This document shows positions 1-13,179 of a stretch of 64,000 nt of DNA, piece by piece. The position numbers and the translations under genes were made by a program. The stretch lies in the NCBI RefSeq assembly GCF_036588685.1, contig NC_086381.1, positions 46,809,431-46,873,430 on the forward strand. The letters are read 5' to 3'. The notes beneath the pieces are model-generated. The model made no database searches. It was not told the DNA's origin and was given only the letters and a program-made list of their open reading frames with translations. Positions within the stretch are counted from its first letter, which is position 1, and every line of letters begins with the position of its first letter. Origin of the DNA: Mytilus trossulus (taxonomy: Eukaryota; Mollusca; Bivalvia; Mytilida; Mytilidae).

Positions 1-174
1 CTTTTGATATTCGTTTACGGGTATAACGCCATGACCTCTGGATGCTTTGTTCAGTAAATGATGTTCTTTACATTCTCCACAGAGCCCTTCTTTACAATCA
101 AAACACCATACAGTAGATGGTACCGAGATATTTCTCGAATCGCAGATACCGCATAGAGGAGAGTTGCATGCCAT
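1..174 (-). CDS. B-box zinc finger (TRIM-like) protein, N-terminal exon, partial
   Basis: The minus strand is open from an ATG at 174 to the window edge (58 codons). The peptide has the B-box spacing of Cys and His: C-x2-C near residues 8-11, the WCFDC and LCGEC motifs, then EHH and a final His in SRGHGV. This is the zinc-binding pattern seen at the start of many mussel TRIM-like proteins (B-box, coiled coil, then often NHL or a variable tail). No RING lies before it. A splice acceptor (TTTTACAG at about 179-186) sits just upstream of the ATG, so the exon probably follows a 5' UTR intron. The rest of the gene is outside the window, so the C-terminal domain and ligase activity cannot be judged. 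Confidence 0.8.
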   Translation of the reverse strand, partial: MACNSPLCGICDSRNISVPSTVWCFDCKEGLCGECKEHHLLNKASRGHGVIPVNEYQK

Positions 175-224
175 TTCCCTGTAAAACAGTAATATCAGGG
201 CATGAACAAGCATTGAATGTCGAA

Positions 225-470
225 TATAAATACTATGGATTAATTATTATGGTTAGATAACAATTTTCGAGGGTTTCGATGGTATATGTGAACCTCGTAT
301 TTAAGTGTTCAACGAAATACAAGTTCCTTTAAATTTGTATCCAAACTTTGGCGGAATCATAAAATCACATATCCACGAAAATGCAAGGTTTCCGCAATCT
401 GCGGAAATTCGTACCCATGAAAATGAATGAATCCACTATATATTATGGCGAATTTCAATCAAATATAAAA
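225..470 (+). repeat. Dispersed repeat, family H (copy 1)
   Basis: Stretch with the recurring pattern 'TTTTCG-GGTTTCG ... AACCTCGTATTTAA-TGTTCAACGAAAT ... ATATCCACGAAAATGCAA ... ATGAATCCAC'. The same order of motifs recurs at 13180-13400 and 57385-57480. I recognise it as a common mussel repeat; its class is unknown. Confidence 0.55.
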
Positions 471-1043
471 CTATTGATGATTTCGTGAGAAACAGCTTAA
501 GGAAAGTAACATTTGCAATATTTTATTAATATTTAGCAATCTTTATAACACGAATCACTATGCACTTTGGCTTAAGTATATCAGTATTGTGTTATGCAAA
601 TTTTATTGTGATTTCTAAGTGTCTTTGGACATCTTCTTTGTTTAAATGGTAAAATTTTTGATAATACTGCTTGCACGTGTTGTCCGTAAGAGCTAATTAC
701 AAGCAAGAATGTTATCCGTATGCAATGACATGTTCCGGACGGCGGTACTTACATGTATTACAATTGCTGAATTATCGCTTATATTGGAAATAGTTTGTGT
801 CTGATATTCTTTTTATTTGGTTAGATTATATGTACATATATACAACAACTGCTGTAAATACAGTCCAACCGGCTGTTTGATACAACTTTTCTTATTTTCC
901 TGATAAATAAAGGAAATATTATTAAACGCTGTTCAAAATTCATCAATCGATTGAGAAAGAAAAAAAAAAACAGGTTACAAACTAAAACCGAGGATAACTC
1001 ATCAACCTGACGAGAAACACAAAAGAACAAGAGGGACATTTAA

Positions 1044-1240
1044 GTGCAACAAAAGCAAACGCCATCATATATACATAGGAATGAACTATTTGATTACAAC
1101 TGTCATATTACTGACTGCGTGAAGGTCCTCTTAAGAAAAATATGTGAGTTGAACCTGGTTTTAAGGCTAGCTAAACCGTCTGTTGACGTGGCAATGTTAA
1201 AAGATATCGCTAAAATGACAATATTACGTGATAGAAATTC
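1044..1240 (+). repeat. Dispersed repeat, family A (copy 1)
   Basis: Shares 'ACAACTGTCATATT-CTGACT' and 'TTGAACCTGGTTTTA-GGCTAGCTAAACC' with copies at 7400-7620, 11440-11650 and 55890-56060, and in reverse at 1550-1790. The open frames here are by-products of the repeat. Confidence 0.55.
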
Positions 1241-1549
1241 AGCACAAACACACGTAAGAGAACTCATCACAGAAAAACGACAAACAATTAATATAAAATC
1301 GACGCAAACTCCAGAACAACAACTTACATCTTTCATTAACGACAGACAGCTCCGGACATCAAAAACAGTAACACACTTAATATGTCCTGTACCGATGAAA
1401 ATGACGGTTGTTATGAAAAATATCGTTTCTATGTAGGTTGCAAAGGCGTTCGTTTTTTTATTCAGAAAGTAACACAATGTTGACTGCTGTACCTATATTT
1501 TGACATTTTTACCTATTGTGTCTGTTTATTTTTGTTCACGCATTGTTGT

Positions 1550-1790
1550 TCATATGATGGAATTTTATTCCACTGTCATACAAGTGAGAGGTTTAGATGG
1601 CTTTAAAACCGGGTTTTATCCACCTTTTTCTACATAAGAAAATGCCTCTACCAAGTTAGGGAAACATCACTTGTTATCCTTTCGTTTCATATATTTGAGC
1701 TACTGATTTGAACGTTTGATTAGGGTCTTTTTTTGAATTTTTTCATGGAGTTCAATACTTTTAATCTTTTATGTTTGGCTCCCTAAATAT
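1550..1790 (-). repeat. Dispersed repeat, family A (copy 2, inverted)
   Basis: Reverse-oriented copy: CTGTCATACAAGTGAGAGGT, then a degraded AACCGGGTTTTAT, 'AAATGCCTCTACCAAGTTAG' and 'GATTAGGGTCTTTTTTTGAA'. These match the reverse complement of family A. It lies about 300 bp from copy 1 in opposite orientation. Confidence 0.55.
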
Positions 1791-1799
1791 TAAACAATT

Positions 1800-4700
1800 C
1801 GAAGTGCTGGTATGTTCTGGTAGAATAAACACAAATATACAGTAACATTCACAAATTTAACATACGCAAAATGTTTTTTTTTTTTAAATCTTGAAACAAA
1901 TTGTAGTGAACACTATTAATAATTTATCATGCTCATGTCATTTTAAAAAAAAATATTTCTATTGTTATAAATAACAATGTACTGTGTTTTCGGGATGTAG
2001 AAGCAGAGGCCTTAAAAAACCCCGCTCGTCACATCCTGAGGTAAAACAAAACATTGTTGTTTGTAACAACAGATCTATTCAATCAATATTTATTTCAGAG
2101 ATAGAAACTTTGAAGTATAAAAATAGAGCTGGGATGTAACTACATATAAAGGACAATTCATCACAATAGACAATGTCGTTTGTTTTTGGTCGTCGTATAT
2201 TTTTCACTATTTGATGACAAATTAGGCAAATTAAATGTTTGCTAAATGCAAAAAAGCATGCGAAAAATATTACTGTACTGCATGGTAAAAGATGAAAACA
2301 AATCTGATTCACTGACAGATTATCGGTTAAAAATAAACACTAGCCCTGAAAACTAACTTTCACATTTCATTGCGGCATGGTAAAAATTAAGGTTTTGATA
2401 AAATCTGTGCTGGTATATATAACAGGCTATTTTGTTAGCGTATGACTGTAAATATACGTTTATTTTATTGCTCGGGCATATCAAGGACATAATGTCAATC
2501 CATGTTAAAACTACAATAAAGTATAGATTGCATCAATTATATCGATTCTGATTACGAAAATTACGGTGATTTCTCTATCCCATGTGTAGAGCGTTTGTGT
2601 AGGCTCTTCAATTAAACTCCCTTTTATGTTTGTAAACAAGCAAACGACCGTCATTGCGATATTTCAGAGGGAGGTGTTTTGAACAGCCATCAGGAACGCT
2701 TGTCGTTTCGAGGTCAAATATGTCAATTTCACATAACACATTACAGTCATAATAAATGAATTAGTAACAACATGTGCATTATTTAAGTATTTAAGCTAAT
2801 GACATATATATTAAATGCATACCAATTTGATAAAATCTATTATTCAGCAATTGTCAATATAAACATTTTATTGGATTTAGAGCATGAGTTTATCAGAAAG
2901 CGTAAGAAGCACGTCATATTAGAATACTGATTGATTTTAATTTAAATGTTTATGCTTAATTCATAATACTTAGGTTATGAAAACAACCAATAGACTCGTT
3001 AATAAACGTCTTTAAACATGTCAGTGCCTTCTGTGTTGTTGAAAGGTATGACATATGAAATATATGGTAGCCAAATTGATTTATATAAAAACACATAATA
3101 TTATCTTAATTAATAATACATAAAAGACTTAATATATATATCAACATATAATGATATTTCACCCTTATTTTTAAAGCAGCTGTAAATCTAGAAATTGGCA
3201 GGGTAATTTACGATGGGTAAAGTTTTCGCGTTTCTGTAGGTTTTTGTTTGTGCCGCGAACAAAGCAAAAATTAAACACTGGCAGAAATAAACCTCGATAT
3301 ACGGTATTTATATTTAGATGAGACATTTACTCTCTCTTTCAAATACATTTGTAGTTTGTTTTAATAAGATTTTTGACTTATTCTTGCAGACTGAATAAAT
3401 ACAATGTACCCATGTACACATGGAAGCTTAACAAGTAGGTACAATAATTTGTACATAACGAACGATTATAACATAGATCTAAAAAGGGTTGAACGTTGAA
3501 CGGAATACTTTAAAAAAAAAAAAAAAAGGTTTAATAAAAGACAGAAGTATGTTCGTAACAATCATTTCGTTTGAAGATCCTTTATTTTACTAATTCGAAT
3601 AAGAGTTTAGATTTAAACCCACATATTGACCTATATTTACTCATTAACTTAATTAGACAATAAACAGGTGAGGAGTGTATTTGCCAATAATATAAATGCA
3701 TATATATAGCGAAGGTAAATCTAGAGAGCGAACATTGTTTGGCTAATGTTTCGACGAATTATGTATACAGAATGTATGATCAGCCTTTTAGCACAATCAC
3801 TGCTAATGATCTGATGAATAACATATGTTGTAGAGTGGTCACTGGTTCAGACGTACTTATAATATAAATATTTCTATGGCTGGATCTTACATTAATTTGT
3901 AGGATACTTTACAATAGATAATTCAGCTGATATGTTACAATTCCATCTTCATAACTTCTACACACTGTGTTATGATGCCAGATTGAAACTGACGAGGAAG
4001 GGTAACACCTGGCCAACGCAAGCTTTATTTTGTAGAGTCTAGTGGTCGAGTGACCTAGCGCGTCGGATACAGTGAAAGGCGATTTGTTGTCACGATATCA
4101 CAGTAGAATGAGTTCAAATCCCGTCGAAGGGAGTACAAAGTGGATACGTGCACAATCGTTATCAGAGAGTTTCAATGAATTTTTAAATTGTTCGATACTG
4201 ACAAAATAAATACCGTAAGAAATATAGATTATTTTTTAACAAGAAATTGACTATGATATTTGTTTGCTCATTTTTAAATGAAAGAACGAATGTTTGTCGA
4301 GACCAAATGAATCTGTATAGGAAATAAGTGCAATATTTTAAAAATACATCCCAATACATAACCGGGTCAAAAGACTTGTTTTTGTTGTGCTCGTTCACAA
4401 GCCCAAAAGTAATACCAATAAGTATTGTAAATCTTAAGTAACCTATTTTTTTCAAATTACAATAATATTGTTTAAGTCTTTTATGCAAGTTAAAAATTGC
4501 TGGTTTATTTACCATAATTCTTTATAAGTAACAATAATAAGACTTACAAAATGGTAGAAATCTGGATTGTGCTAAGACGACTTATCCTTTTCTTTTCGGA
4601 GAATAAATAAAATTTGTAACAATCCGTAAAATCATCCTATCATTTTCATTGAATTTAATTGTGGTTACAAGTAGGAAAGGATGTTGTACCGGCGTTTTAT

Positions 4701-5450
4701 ACTTATATCTGCTTGTGTCATTCATATATTATATCCTGTCATATATTATCATGTCGATTGAAGATATATGCAAATCGTGTTTCTTAATAGTAAATATCAT
4801 ATAAAACTAGAAATTTTGTTATGCTCTTGGATAGAAAACAAATAATATGTAAGACAAAAGAACATGTGGCCTGCGCTTCAAATTAGTATTCAACGAATAT
4901 TTGATCAACAGTTATATAATAGATGTTAAAATAAAGAGGTATGATGATATATTTGTCATTAATACACCTTTCGCGGACAGTAAAAGACGCACATTTAAAC
5001 AACCGCAAGTCACCCATGTCACCGTAGGACTTAAAAAAATATGTTTTCTTTATTAAAGTGGTTTTAGCTACATATATGAGATTTAAAAATAAAATAATAA
5101 AAATACGATTTGCTTTTGTCAATCATTATTAAAATAAAATGATGAAATTAAAATTCGTTTATAACAGCCAGTTGACTTTTATTTTTGTAAAAAGAAACAT
5201 AGCTATGAATGATTTATTTTCAACCGAATAGTTCGACCTGCTTGAAGCCGTATTTATGTGTCCTTCAACTAAACCCCTTAGCTTGAGATTGGTTACTGAT
5301 GTATTCAGCTATTTAAAGGAAAAGAAGGTAAGCATTGAAAGGGAAATAAGTATAACGATTTGTTTTACTGATTCGATCAACGAAAAATCGTTTTTATATA
5401 TGTAAAATTATGACCAATATTTTTTTACCTACTATATGAAATCAAAAAGA
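1800..5450. other. Gene-free AT-rich stretch
   Basis: Only short chance open frames are seen, plus a tRNA-derived SINE-like segment (4030-4150). No coherent coding segment with splice sites was found on either strand. Confidence 0.5.
4030..4150 (+). repeat. tRNA-derived SINE-like element
   Basis: The sequence has the layout of a tRNA-like SINE head: 'GTGGTCGAGTGACCTAGCGC' resembles an A box, and 'GAGTTCAAATCCC' about 55 bp downstream resembles a B box. It is not a clean tRNA cloverleaf. The tail is AT-rich. Possibly degraded. Confidence 0.45.
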
Positions 5451-5454
5451 TTCA

Positions 5455-5595
5455 GGATATAAAAAAGAAGTTGTGGTATGATTGCCAATGAGACAACTAT
5501 CCACAAAAGACAAAAATGACAAAAATGGCACAGACATTAACAACTATAGGTCACCGTACGGCCTTCAACAATGAGCAAAGGATAATTCATTTGCA
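5455..5595 (+). repeat. Dispersed repeat, family C (copy 1)
   Basis: Contains 'GTGGTATGATTGCCAATGAG' followed by 'ACAACTATCCAC' and 'GTCACCGTACGGCCTTCAAC', a motif order also present at 14640, 16110 and, inverted, at 36450 and 41960. Confidence 0.6.
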
Positions 5596-5639
5596 AGTAG
5601 TCACCTAACGAATTAGACTTATTACCGGGTTTGTACTAG

Positions 5640-5875
5640 CATAACCACCACGACGGGCGCCACATGATGAGCTGGATTTGCTAACCTTTCCTAAGTAACT
5701 GAGATCTTCCCTAGTGTTTTGATTGAGTTCGTGTTGCTAAGTCTTTATTTTTCTATGGTGTGTTTTGTGTTATACTGTTTGTCTGTTTGTTTTATTATTT
5801 TGTTTTCCTTTTTTCTTCGATTTATACGTTGGATTGTTCCTCTGGTATCTTTCACCTCTCTGTTATTGGCTGATT
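5640..5875 (+). repeat. Dispersed repeat, family B (copy 1)
   Basis: Begins 'CACGACGGGCGCCACATGAT', runs through a GTTCGTGTTGCTAAGTCTTT segment and a T/G-rich stretch, and ends with a degraded 'TTCCTCTGGTATCTTTCACC'. Matching copies are at 32878 and 39030, with an inverted one at 39945. Confidence 0.6.
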
Positions 5876-6999
5876 GAAATAAATGGCAATCTGCAATTTT
5901 TGTAACGTGACGAAATTGCAGCATGATTAGATGTGCAAGGAGATCTTGTATAACAAATATTCGTTAAATATTGATTTGAAGGAATATGTTAATTTGGAAT
6001 ACAAAAATCACCAGTTGCGCTCGAACAAAAATAACTGAACGGTCTAATTAAGTACGGAGAATAATAATAAAAAAAACATAATATAACTAAGATGAGCCAA
6101 GTATTGGTTATGTCATTTATTACTTGCCTCAGCAAATATATGTCAGATTATTTCTCATTTTTGTACGAAAACATTTAAACAAACTGATCTTTTAACTGAT
6201 TTTTATATAAGATCTGAAGTAAAGTCTATTGAGGAAGTGATACTCTCAGGAATGGAAATGACCAAATGGTTATAAGACAATAACAATCAAAACTAAGGAG
6301 TAAACACAGATTTGAAAAGTCAAAGGACATGTACATGAACAGTTATAAATAATAAACAAAAAACAACACGAACTCCACTAAAAACCGGAAGTGAAATCAG
6401 ATTTTCTGGAAGGATGAGATAGCAATACACAGTTAGGAGTTTAGTTTCGCATTTTGGCCCCTGTGGATTTTTCAAATAGGAAATTAAAGTTATTGTGTAA
6501 TAAAATACATTTTTAGACAGCTGAGTGCTAATTTAGCCTTCAAAGATGGTTTTTAAGAGCATCAATATTATTTTTTACATGTTTTATGGGCTGTTTTCTG
6601 TTTGACAATCCGTATTTTCATAGCTAGACCGGCCATCGGTCCAGAAATTAATGTAATGTTTACAAACACTTTTTTTCTACTCGAAGTTTTTGACGCATTT
6701 AAAAAAAAAATGAGACGAAAGACAATGATTTTCATTGGATTTGCTGAATGATATATGTACACAGTTTCAGAAAAGGTATTACTTCAAGCGATTGAAATTC
6801 TACTTTTAGCCAAATTTTGGGGAAATATTAGACATCTTTCCCCCCCTTTTTGCTATATTTTATAACAAATAAATGCAGATTGTTGCCATGGATACACCCA
6901 AAAGAAATTATATTTTACCATTTTATATACTGGATATAAAATCTATGGAAGATTCTGATTACATACATATGCCCATATATGACACAAACAGTAAGCTTG

Positions 7000-7140
7000 A
7001 TATTGTTTCTCTGTATGTCTGTCTGTCTGTCTGTCTATCTGTATGTCTGTTGTTTTTTTTCTTTTGTAGCCATGGTGTTGTTAGTTTGTTTTTGATCTAT
7101 GAGTTTGGATGTTCCTCTGGTATGTTTGGCTCCTTGTTTA
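7000..7140 (+). repeat. Family B 3' fragment with (GTCT)n microsatellite
   Basis: A GTCT-type tandem run at about 7017-7050 leads into 'AGCCATGGTGTTGTTAGTTT' and 'GATGTTCCTCTGGTATGTTT', the 3' half of family B. Confidence 0.6.
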
Positions 7141-7400
7141 AGTAGGTTCCTTCTGAACAGCAACCCTTTATCAAGGAAGTTATGATAGGAAACACACGCC
7201 ATAAAGATTAGTATCGACTGACATACATACTCATCAATAGTTGCTGCTGGAGTCGAAATGTAAAGGTAACACTTGGAAAGCTTACCATCTCTATGTCGTA
7301 AAGTTCTGTTTACAACCGACCCTAATTGGAAACTCCTAGATGTGAGTTATGATATGAATCAGACGCAATTGTATTTGTCGTATCTTTGATTTCAAATTCA
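7140..7400 (-). pseudogene. Degenerate reverse-transcriptase C-terminal fragment
   Basis: In reverse complement this segment lines up with the RT-like repeat at 40190-40720 (shared 'TTCCTATCATAA-TTCCTTGATA-A-GG' and 'AAA-C-GAACTTT-CGACA' blocks). It is much more decayed, with several stops and no recognisable catalytic motif. It abuts family B on the left and family A on the right, so it is part of a nested repeat cluster. Confidence 0.4.
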
Positions 7401-7620
7401 ATAGGATCAAAAATGAAATCACAAAAATACTAAACTCAAAAAAAAAAATACTTACCAAATGGCAAAACAAAAAGCTCCAATACATTAAACATTTTAAACG
7501 AATGGATAACAACTGTCATACCTCTGACTTGGTAAAGGCGATTGCTGATGTAGGAAACGGTGAATTAAAGCTGGTTTTATAGCTAGCTAAACCTTCTACA
7601 TCAAATTTAATTATATTGAA
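7400..7620 (+). repeat. Dispersed repeat, family A (copy 3)
   Basis: Contains 'ATCACAAAAATACTAAACTC', 'ACAACTGTCATACCTCTGAC' and 'CTGGTTTTATAGCTAGCTAA', the full motif order of family A. Confidence 0.6.
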
Positions 7621-10600
7621 AACGATGTGTGTACAAATCAAACAGACATTATATGTGAAAATGTAAAAATTAGGAGTACAGCATTCAACATTTTGTTATC
7701 ATCTTAATCACTTAAAATTGAATGTCTAAATAAGACCATAAAGTAGCCAACATGACATGTAAATATGAATTCGCGTCGGAGAATGACTTTGAAAAAAAGC
7801 AGTTGAGAATCTCTCGTAAATCGATTCTGCACAAAACGACGACATCTTAAAGTTAGTAAAATCAAATGTATTGAAGAGTTTACTATTGTAATATAGTGAA
7901 ATATCCATAAAAAGATTTGTCAAATTGTTTTAGATATTTATTTCATATGGTCAAAGTGTTATTTCAAGCTACATACTGCGGATGACTAAAAAAATACATA
8001 CCTTTCAAATTGCCCCGGTTTTTTTTGTCAAGTACACCCAAGTCTGGCAAATAAATTACTGCACCAGATTACACCTGAAAGTTATAACAAGTTATATCAG
8101 TATATGACATTGATTTATTATCACTATAAAGTCGAATGATAAGAATCGTGGTATTTTAAATCAGATCGAATTCGTTATTTATAAGGTTGACATTTTATGT
8201 GATTATTTATCGTATCAAACTCGAATTCCTGTGGAGTTTGACAGATTGTTACTTTTGAATTCATTCAATTTAGTCTCTTTCATTCCCTTAATTCCTTTTA
8301 AAGTACACTAGATATTATCAGTGATTACAGGAGGGAACGTCCATGGGGAAAAGGGTGATAGAGCAGTATGTAAGAAGATACTTTCCCCCGACACAAATAT
8401 GTTGTAGAATCTTTCATCTATCATGCGTTATTAATATACACTTTTTTTAAAATGCATTCAAAACATCATACATATACTACTACCGTTAACGTTATAACTA
8501 GTGATATTTTCAAACATAATCATGCATTCTTTTTGTCGTTAGCTAAAAGTTAAATTAGTTATTCTAATTTCATTTACACTGCGACCTGAAGAAGACGACA
8601 ACATAAAACTGAAAAGAATTATGATTGTGATCATGAATGTGTTTCTTTTTTTTCATTTGGTTTATGTAAAATCTAAAATAATAACATCATTCAGTTAACT
8701 TTGAGCTACGTATACTGTTTAAAAACAGACACAATATTAAATCAACCTCACAGTATAACATAACACTGATCGTTGCTACGTTATACGGAACTTTGAAGAG
8801 CTGAACCACATCCTCTTTAGAATTTGAAGTGTTTTTTTATGTAAATACTCAACTGATGATACATGAAAAACGCGATACTTAATATTTGTTCCAATTTTTT
8901 TTTATTTCAATATAAACCTTCCAAATTAGAGTAACAGTTTATACTTACCTATGTTTATTGTGGCGGACATGTCCTATCTTAAAGAAAGATCGATATATTT
9001 ACTTAGTTTTGAATTTTATTACAGGTACAAGATCCTACTTTAAATACCTCATAATAATATTTATCATAAAATATAAGTATTTGTAATTGAAGGATCGACT
9101 TAGGACAAAAAAATACCTATATTTAATCTTTCTTCAAAAAAAAAAATAATCATAACTTGAAGCATGTTCTTTGAGCAGTCATACTGTTGTTCAACATTTA
9201 AGTCAATCGTAAAAAAGATCACAAACATTTTATATTTACTGTCGATGTGAACAAATTATCTATAAGTCATGAAGAATTTTTATAATGACATGAAACATAA
9301 AAACAAAGTACATTTATTTTACAATCTAACAATACAACTGATATACGAACAATACAAAAAGCATGAAATAATACACATTCATGGTTGAATTAATCAGAAG
9401 AAAAAGACACATTAACAAAGAAAGCATATACCCAACATGAACAACGCAAACAACATGGTTTAAAATAAAATACATGTAAGAGTTATTGTAGTAAGCAACT
9501 CAAATTATCGTGCAACAAGATTTCATAAAATGAAATGCAATACAAGTAACAGCTTTGTTGAGAGCAAACATTTGTTTGTTTGTGGCATTTCATTCTGTAA
9601 ATATATTCCACATGAAATCCACATTCCTTCAATTGTGCTATTTCTTTCTATTTTCAGGTACAGATTTTTCCATACATGTATTTAATGTATTTGAACGGTA
9701 TTCCACTTTTCCGTGGGATATTTTTTGGTGTTGTTGTGATTATTTTTTTTTCGTCAGGGAATAATGTTTCTTAGACGTCACATGTCAAAAAGATAGCCGT
9801 ACAGTTATTGGGCGTTTAAACCCCCGCTGTTCAATCGAACACTTTTCATCATGGGAGTTTCTTCCATGGACAATAGTGGACACTGTGTTTCTTGTTATAA
9901 CTTTTCATCCATCAGAAATAACAAAAAGTATCACTAAATATTTGTCACATACATATTCGATACTTTCTGGAGATAGTGTGTTTCGTTTTACTTAACTGAC
10001 CCAACTACAAATAGAATAGAGTCATTCTCGTTTTTTTGATTGGTAAGTGTTTTGAGAGTCGAAATAAGGAATGATACAACGAAATCAAAGAGCAAAACAC
10101 AATCGAAGGCAACCAATGGGTCTTCGAAATTCTGATATCAAGTTTAAACGTCACGTTCATGTTTCAACTTTAGTATTTTGCCTGCTCTTGTAGCTCTGTG
10201 AATTTTATCGACATACGCTGTTGTCTAATAGTAAGTTATGATGTAACGCAACGCCAAAATGTTTAGGCCACAGGACACTGAGGCTTTTACAACTTTTAAA
10301 AGATTTTTGGTGGGACTACTACTTAAGACATAACACACCTTGTGTCATACATTATGAAATGTGTTGCAAACCAGCTTGTAAATATTCTAAATCCATTGGA
10401 CAACATTCTAAGCATATGTTAGACTATACTTAATACAAGGGCTTCTAACTTTCATTAAACACTGGTTTTTTTTAAAAGACTGTAAACTACTGTGATACTA
10501 GTACTATGAACAAAATTGCAGAATGCAGTCAGGAAAATATGACAATGAGAAGTTAAACTAATGAGAGTTTTATGAATAATTTAGTCTCATATTGTTATTT

Positions 10601-11290
10601 GTTATTAAGAAAACGTATATTTCACGTGTCGCATAAGACTTCAAATTCTACGTTAAAAGGGAAGAGCGTTAATTCAGAAGTAGATTAAATAATGACGAGG
10701 AAACTACACCAAAGTGACAATACAATCTTTAAAAATAGCACAGAATGCAGCGAAGGTGAAAATCTATATGGTCTTCACTGAGTGTAGTAATGTAGTATTC
10801 ACTTTTAACTGAAGCAAATATCTTTAAAATATTATCTCAAAGAATAAAACAGAAACATTGTGTAATGAACATCAAATTATAAGATCCAACATTAAAATTG
10901 TATAGTTTTGTATATTTCACTGATAAATTGATCGAATCAGATTGTTTGCAGGTAATGTTAATATATTCTGTGCCTTTAAAGTCTTGTTTTATAATAAACA
11001 TTTTCAAGTTCCAGCGTATTCTGTATTCCTTGCATTTGCTATGAATGTTTACATTTGAGCGTTTTTTGATAAAGGTAAATTCCAAACAAAAACACCCTGC
11101 AATGCACAAAATGTATAAAGTTTGTGGTTTCAATTAAGTTTAGACACACCAATTACTTTATTAAACTGTTATAGACCTGTATAGACTTTAACAAGGGTAT
11201 ACTTCATTTGTACCTTCCTATGATTAAAAGATAACATCTGAAGTATTTTGTGTAGTTCTTTTTCCGCATTTTTCAGAATTTTAAATCTAG
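7620..11290. other. Gene-free stretch
   Basis: AT-rich sequence with no convincing coding exon. Only a short family D scrap (10085-10130, with 'CCAATGGGTCTTCGAA') was recognised. Confidence 0.45.
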
Positions 11291-11339
11291 ATTGACTTTT
11301 TTCCATTTATTTCAGAAGTACATAACATGCTTTAGAAAT

Positions 11340-11650
11340 AGAGGGAACTTAGTTTTTGCATTTAGGTTTGAATGTCCCTCTGGTATCTTTCGTCCATTTT
11401 GTTTGCATTTAAGTTTGACATACAATTCGGGTTTAACTTTTCAGAAATCAACACCTTCAAAAGTAAAATCACAAAACGGAATGTCCCTTATCAAATGGAA
11501 AAATGAAATGATGAAACACATCACACGAATGGACATATTTCTGACTTAGTAGAGGCATTTTCAAATGTAGAAAACATAGTGTATTGAACCTGGCTTTATA
11601 GCGCTAAACCTCTTAATTGTATGACAGTCGCATCAAATTCCGTTATATTT
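11340..11650 (+). repeat. Family B 3' tail followed by family A copy
   Basis: 'GTCCCTCTGGTATCTTTCGT' (family B end) is followed after about 60 bp by a family A copy with 'ATCACAAAACGGAATGTCCC' and 'TTGAACCTGGCTTTATAGCG'. Confidence 0.55.
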
Positions 11651-12290
11651 ACAACAATGCGTGAATAAAACAGACATAAAAGGTAAAATAGTCAAAAATA
11701 TGGTTCCATCAGTCATCACTGTGTTACAATCTCAAAACAAACAAAAAACATTAACTAACGAATTTATTATTTTAATTAGTTCATGTCATTTGGATAAATG
11801 AACTTAGTGTTCTTGCTATTAAAATTTCACTTTGAAGTTAAGAAGAGCCGCCGAGATGCTAGATTGTACCCTAAAGACAGGTCTTTACCATATGGCAAGT
11901 GTGAGGTGTCCATAAATACTACCAACACTGCAAACGAATGATGCACTGTTATATGTAAAATCAAATTCAAACTAATTATTGATTAGGTTAATGTTTCTTC
12001 CCAAATACATAAATATTTCATGTCTTCAAGTCAATAATAGCTGCATTATTTAACGAATATGCTCCACTAGTTATAGAATATTACAAATTGGGATCACTTA
12101 AACTAAAATGATACAAAATGTAAATTTGACTACATACAAACATGATAATGTCACAAACAAACCAGTAACTAAGGACACATTTGAAAGTTGAAACAGGAAA
12201 TTTGTTTAATGAAACATTTGAGTACTGCATTTAGAACATCACAACTTATAACGAATACAACTGATTTTTTTTTTTTAACTAATGTAAAGC

Positions 12291-12647
12291 ATGTACCTAT
12301 TAAATCGAGCAATTACAGTTTTTGTTTATGTGACTTTGGTGAAACACTGTGAATCCTTGCTGAAAGATGTTTGTGACAGAGATGATTTAGAATGTCAGCA
12401 TCCGAACAAGATTGATAAAACTGGGCATTTAGAAACCGGAAAAAGTCAGCAAGACAATATCTTACGCAGGATTACGCGTGTCAGCATGCTGGAATGTATC
12501 AGAGAGTGTTTTGTGACATCACAATGCATGGCTGTAAACTACAGAAAGAACTGGAAACTTTGCGATGTTCTTGGCGATCTTCCTCCTGGAAAAAATCTCC
12601 GAAATGAACTTGGAAGTATATATACAAAGGTGTCAACATGGAATAAG
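12291..12647 (+). CDS. Secreted PAN/Apple-like protein, exon 1
   Basis: The frame opens with an ATG followed by a hydrophobic signal-peptide-like stretch (about residues 8-20, ending near HCES). A Cys-rich segment follows. SMLECIRECFVTSQCMAVNY and a later Cys (KLCDVL) match the half-cystine ladder of PAN/Apple domains, which bind proteins or sugars outside the cell. The open frame runs past the exon. I end it at 12647 because AATAAG|GTATGA is a good donor, and exon 2 at 18341 then joins in phase 0. The ATG is the first in frame. The predicted product of both exons is about 151 residues. A foldback palindrome sits 170 bp downstream in the intron. The ligand is unknown. Confidence 0.65.
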
Positions 12648-12699
12648 GTATGAATTTAAAAAAAAAGTCTGACAAAACATTGCTGGACATACATAAAAT

Positions 12700-12765
12700 T
12701 GAAAATTGAAATGGGGAATGTTCCGAAGAGACAACAACCCGACCATAGAAAAGACAACAGCAATA
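12700..12765 (+). repeat. Family D fragment
   Basis: 'GAAATGGGGAATGTTCCGAA' then 'GAGACAACAACCCGACCATA' are the first bases of family D, seen almost full length at 59594-60060. Confidence 0.55.
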
Positions 12766-12815
12766 CACATGTTTATTTCATTTAATGAATGGCTATCATC
12801 TATTTTGAATTTATT

Positions 12816-12908
12816 GAACCATAAAACTAATTTTTGACTCTTCACATTGAATAATCCGCGAAACGGATTATGTAAAATGTGAAGAGTCAAAAATTAGTTT
12901 TATGGTTC
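12816..12908. repeat. 93-bp foldback palindrome
   Basis: Left arm begins GAACCATAAAACTAATTTTT and is matched base for base for 33 bp by the reverse complement of the right arm. After a small bulge a further 8-bp stem (ATAATCCG/CGGATTAT) closes on a tiny loop. It would form a long hairpin if transcribed. It lies in intron 1 of the PAN-like gene. It could be a foldback MITE or the centre of one; no target duplication was identified. Confidence 0.8.
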
Positions 12909-13179
12909 TGTAAAATCAAAATAAATTATTGCCATTCATTATAAATAAATTTCTATAAAAAAAAAGGCTAAAAGAACATTTTGTATTATTTATATTAACA
13001 ATAGCAACGTTCACACATGTTGGCGTATGAATACACATTGTCAGAATGGGCGTGTCGCCATCAAAATTGACAACATTGAAAATAAAACTAATAATTTTAA
13101 CCAATCAGAAGACAGTTAAAACATCAAATTTATTTATTAAAAAATGTTGTATATCTACACAACACACCACATCTTTTTA

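Noticed and set aside
4030..4150. Functional tRNA gene
   Set aside because: A- and B-box-like motifs are present but the arms do not pair into a cloverleaf; better read as a SINE head.
12499..12890. Minus-strand frames over the PAN-like exon
   Set aside because: They lie antisense to the supported exon 1 and across the palindrome; no domain or splice signals.
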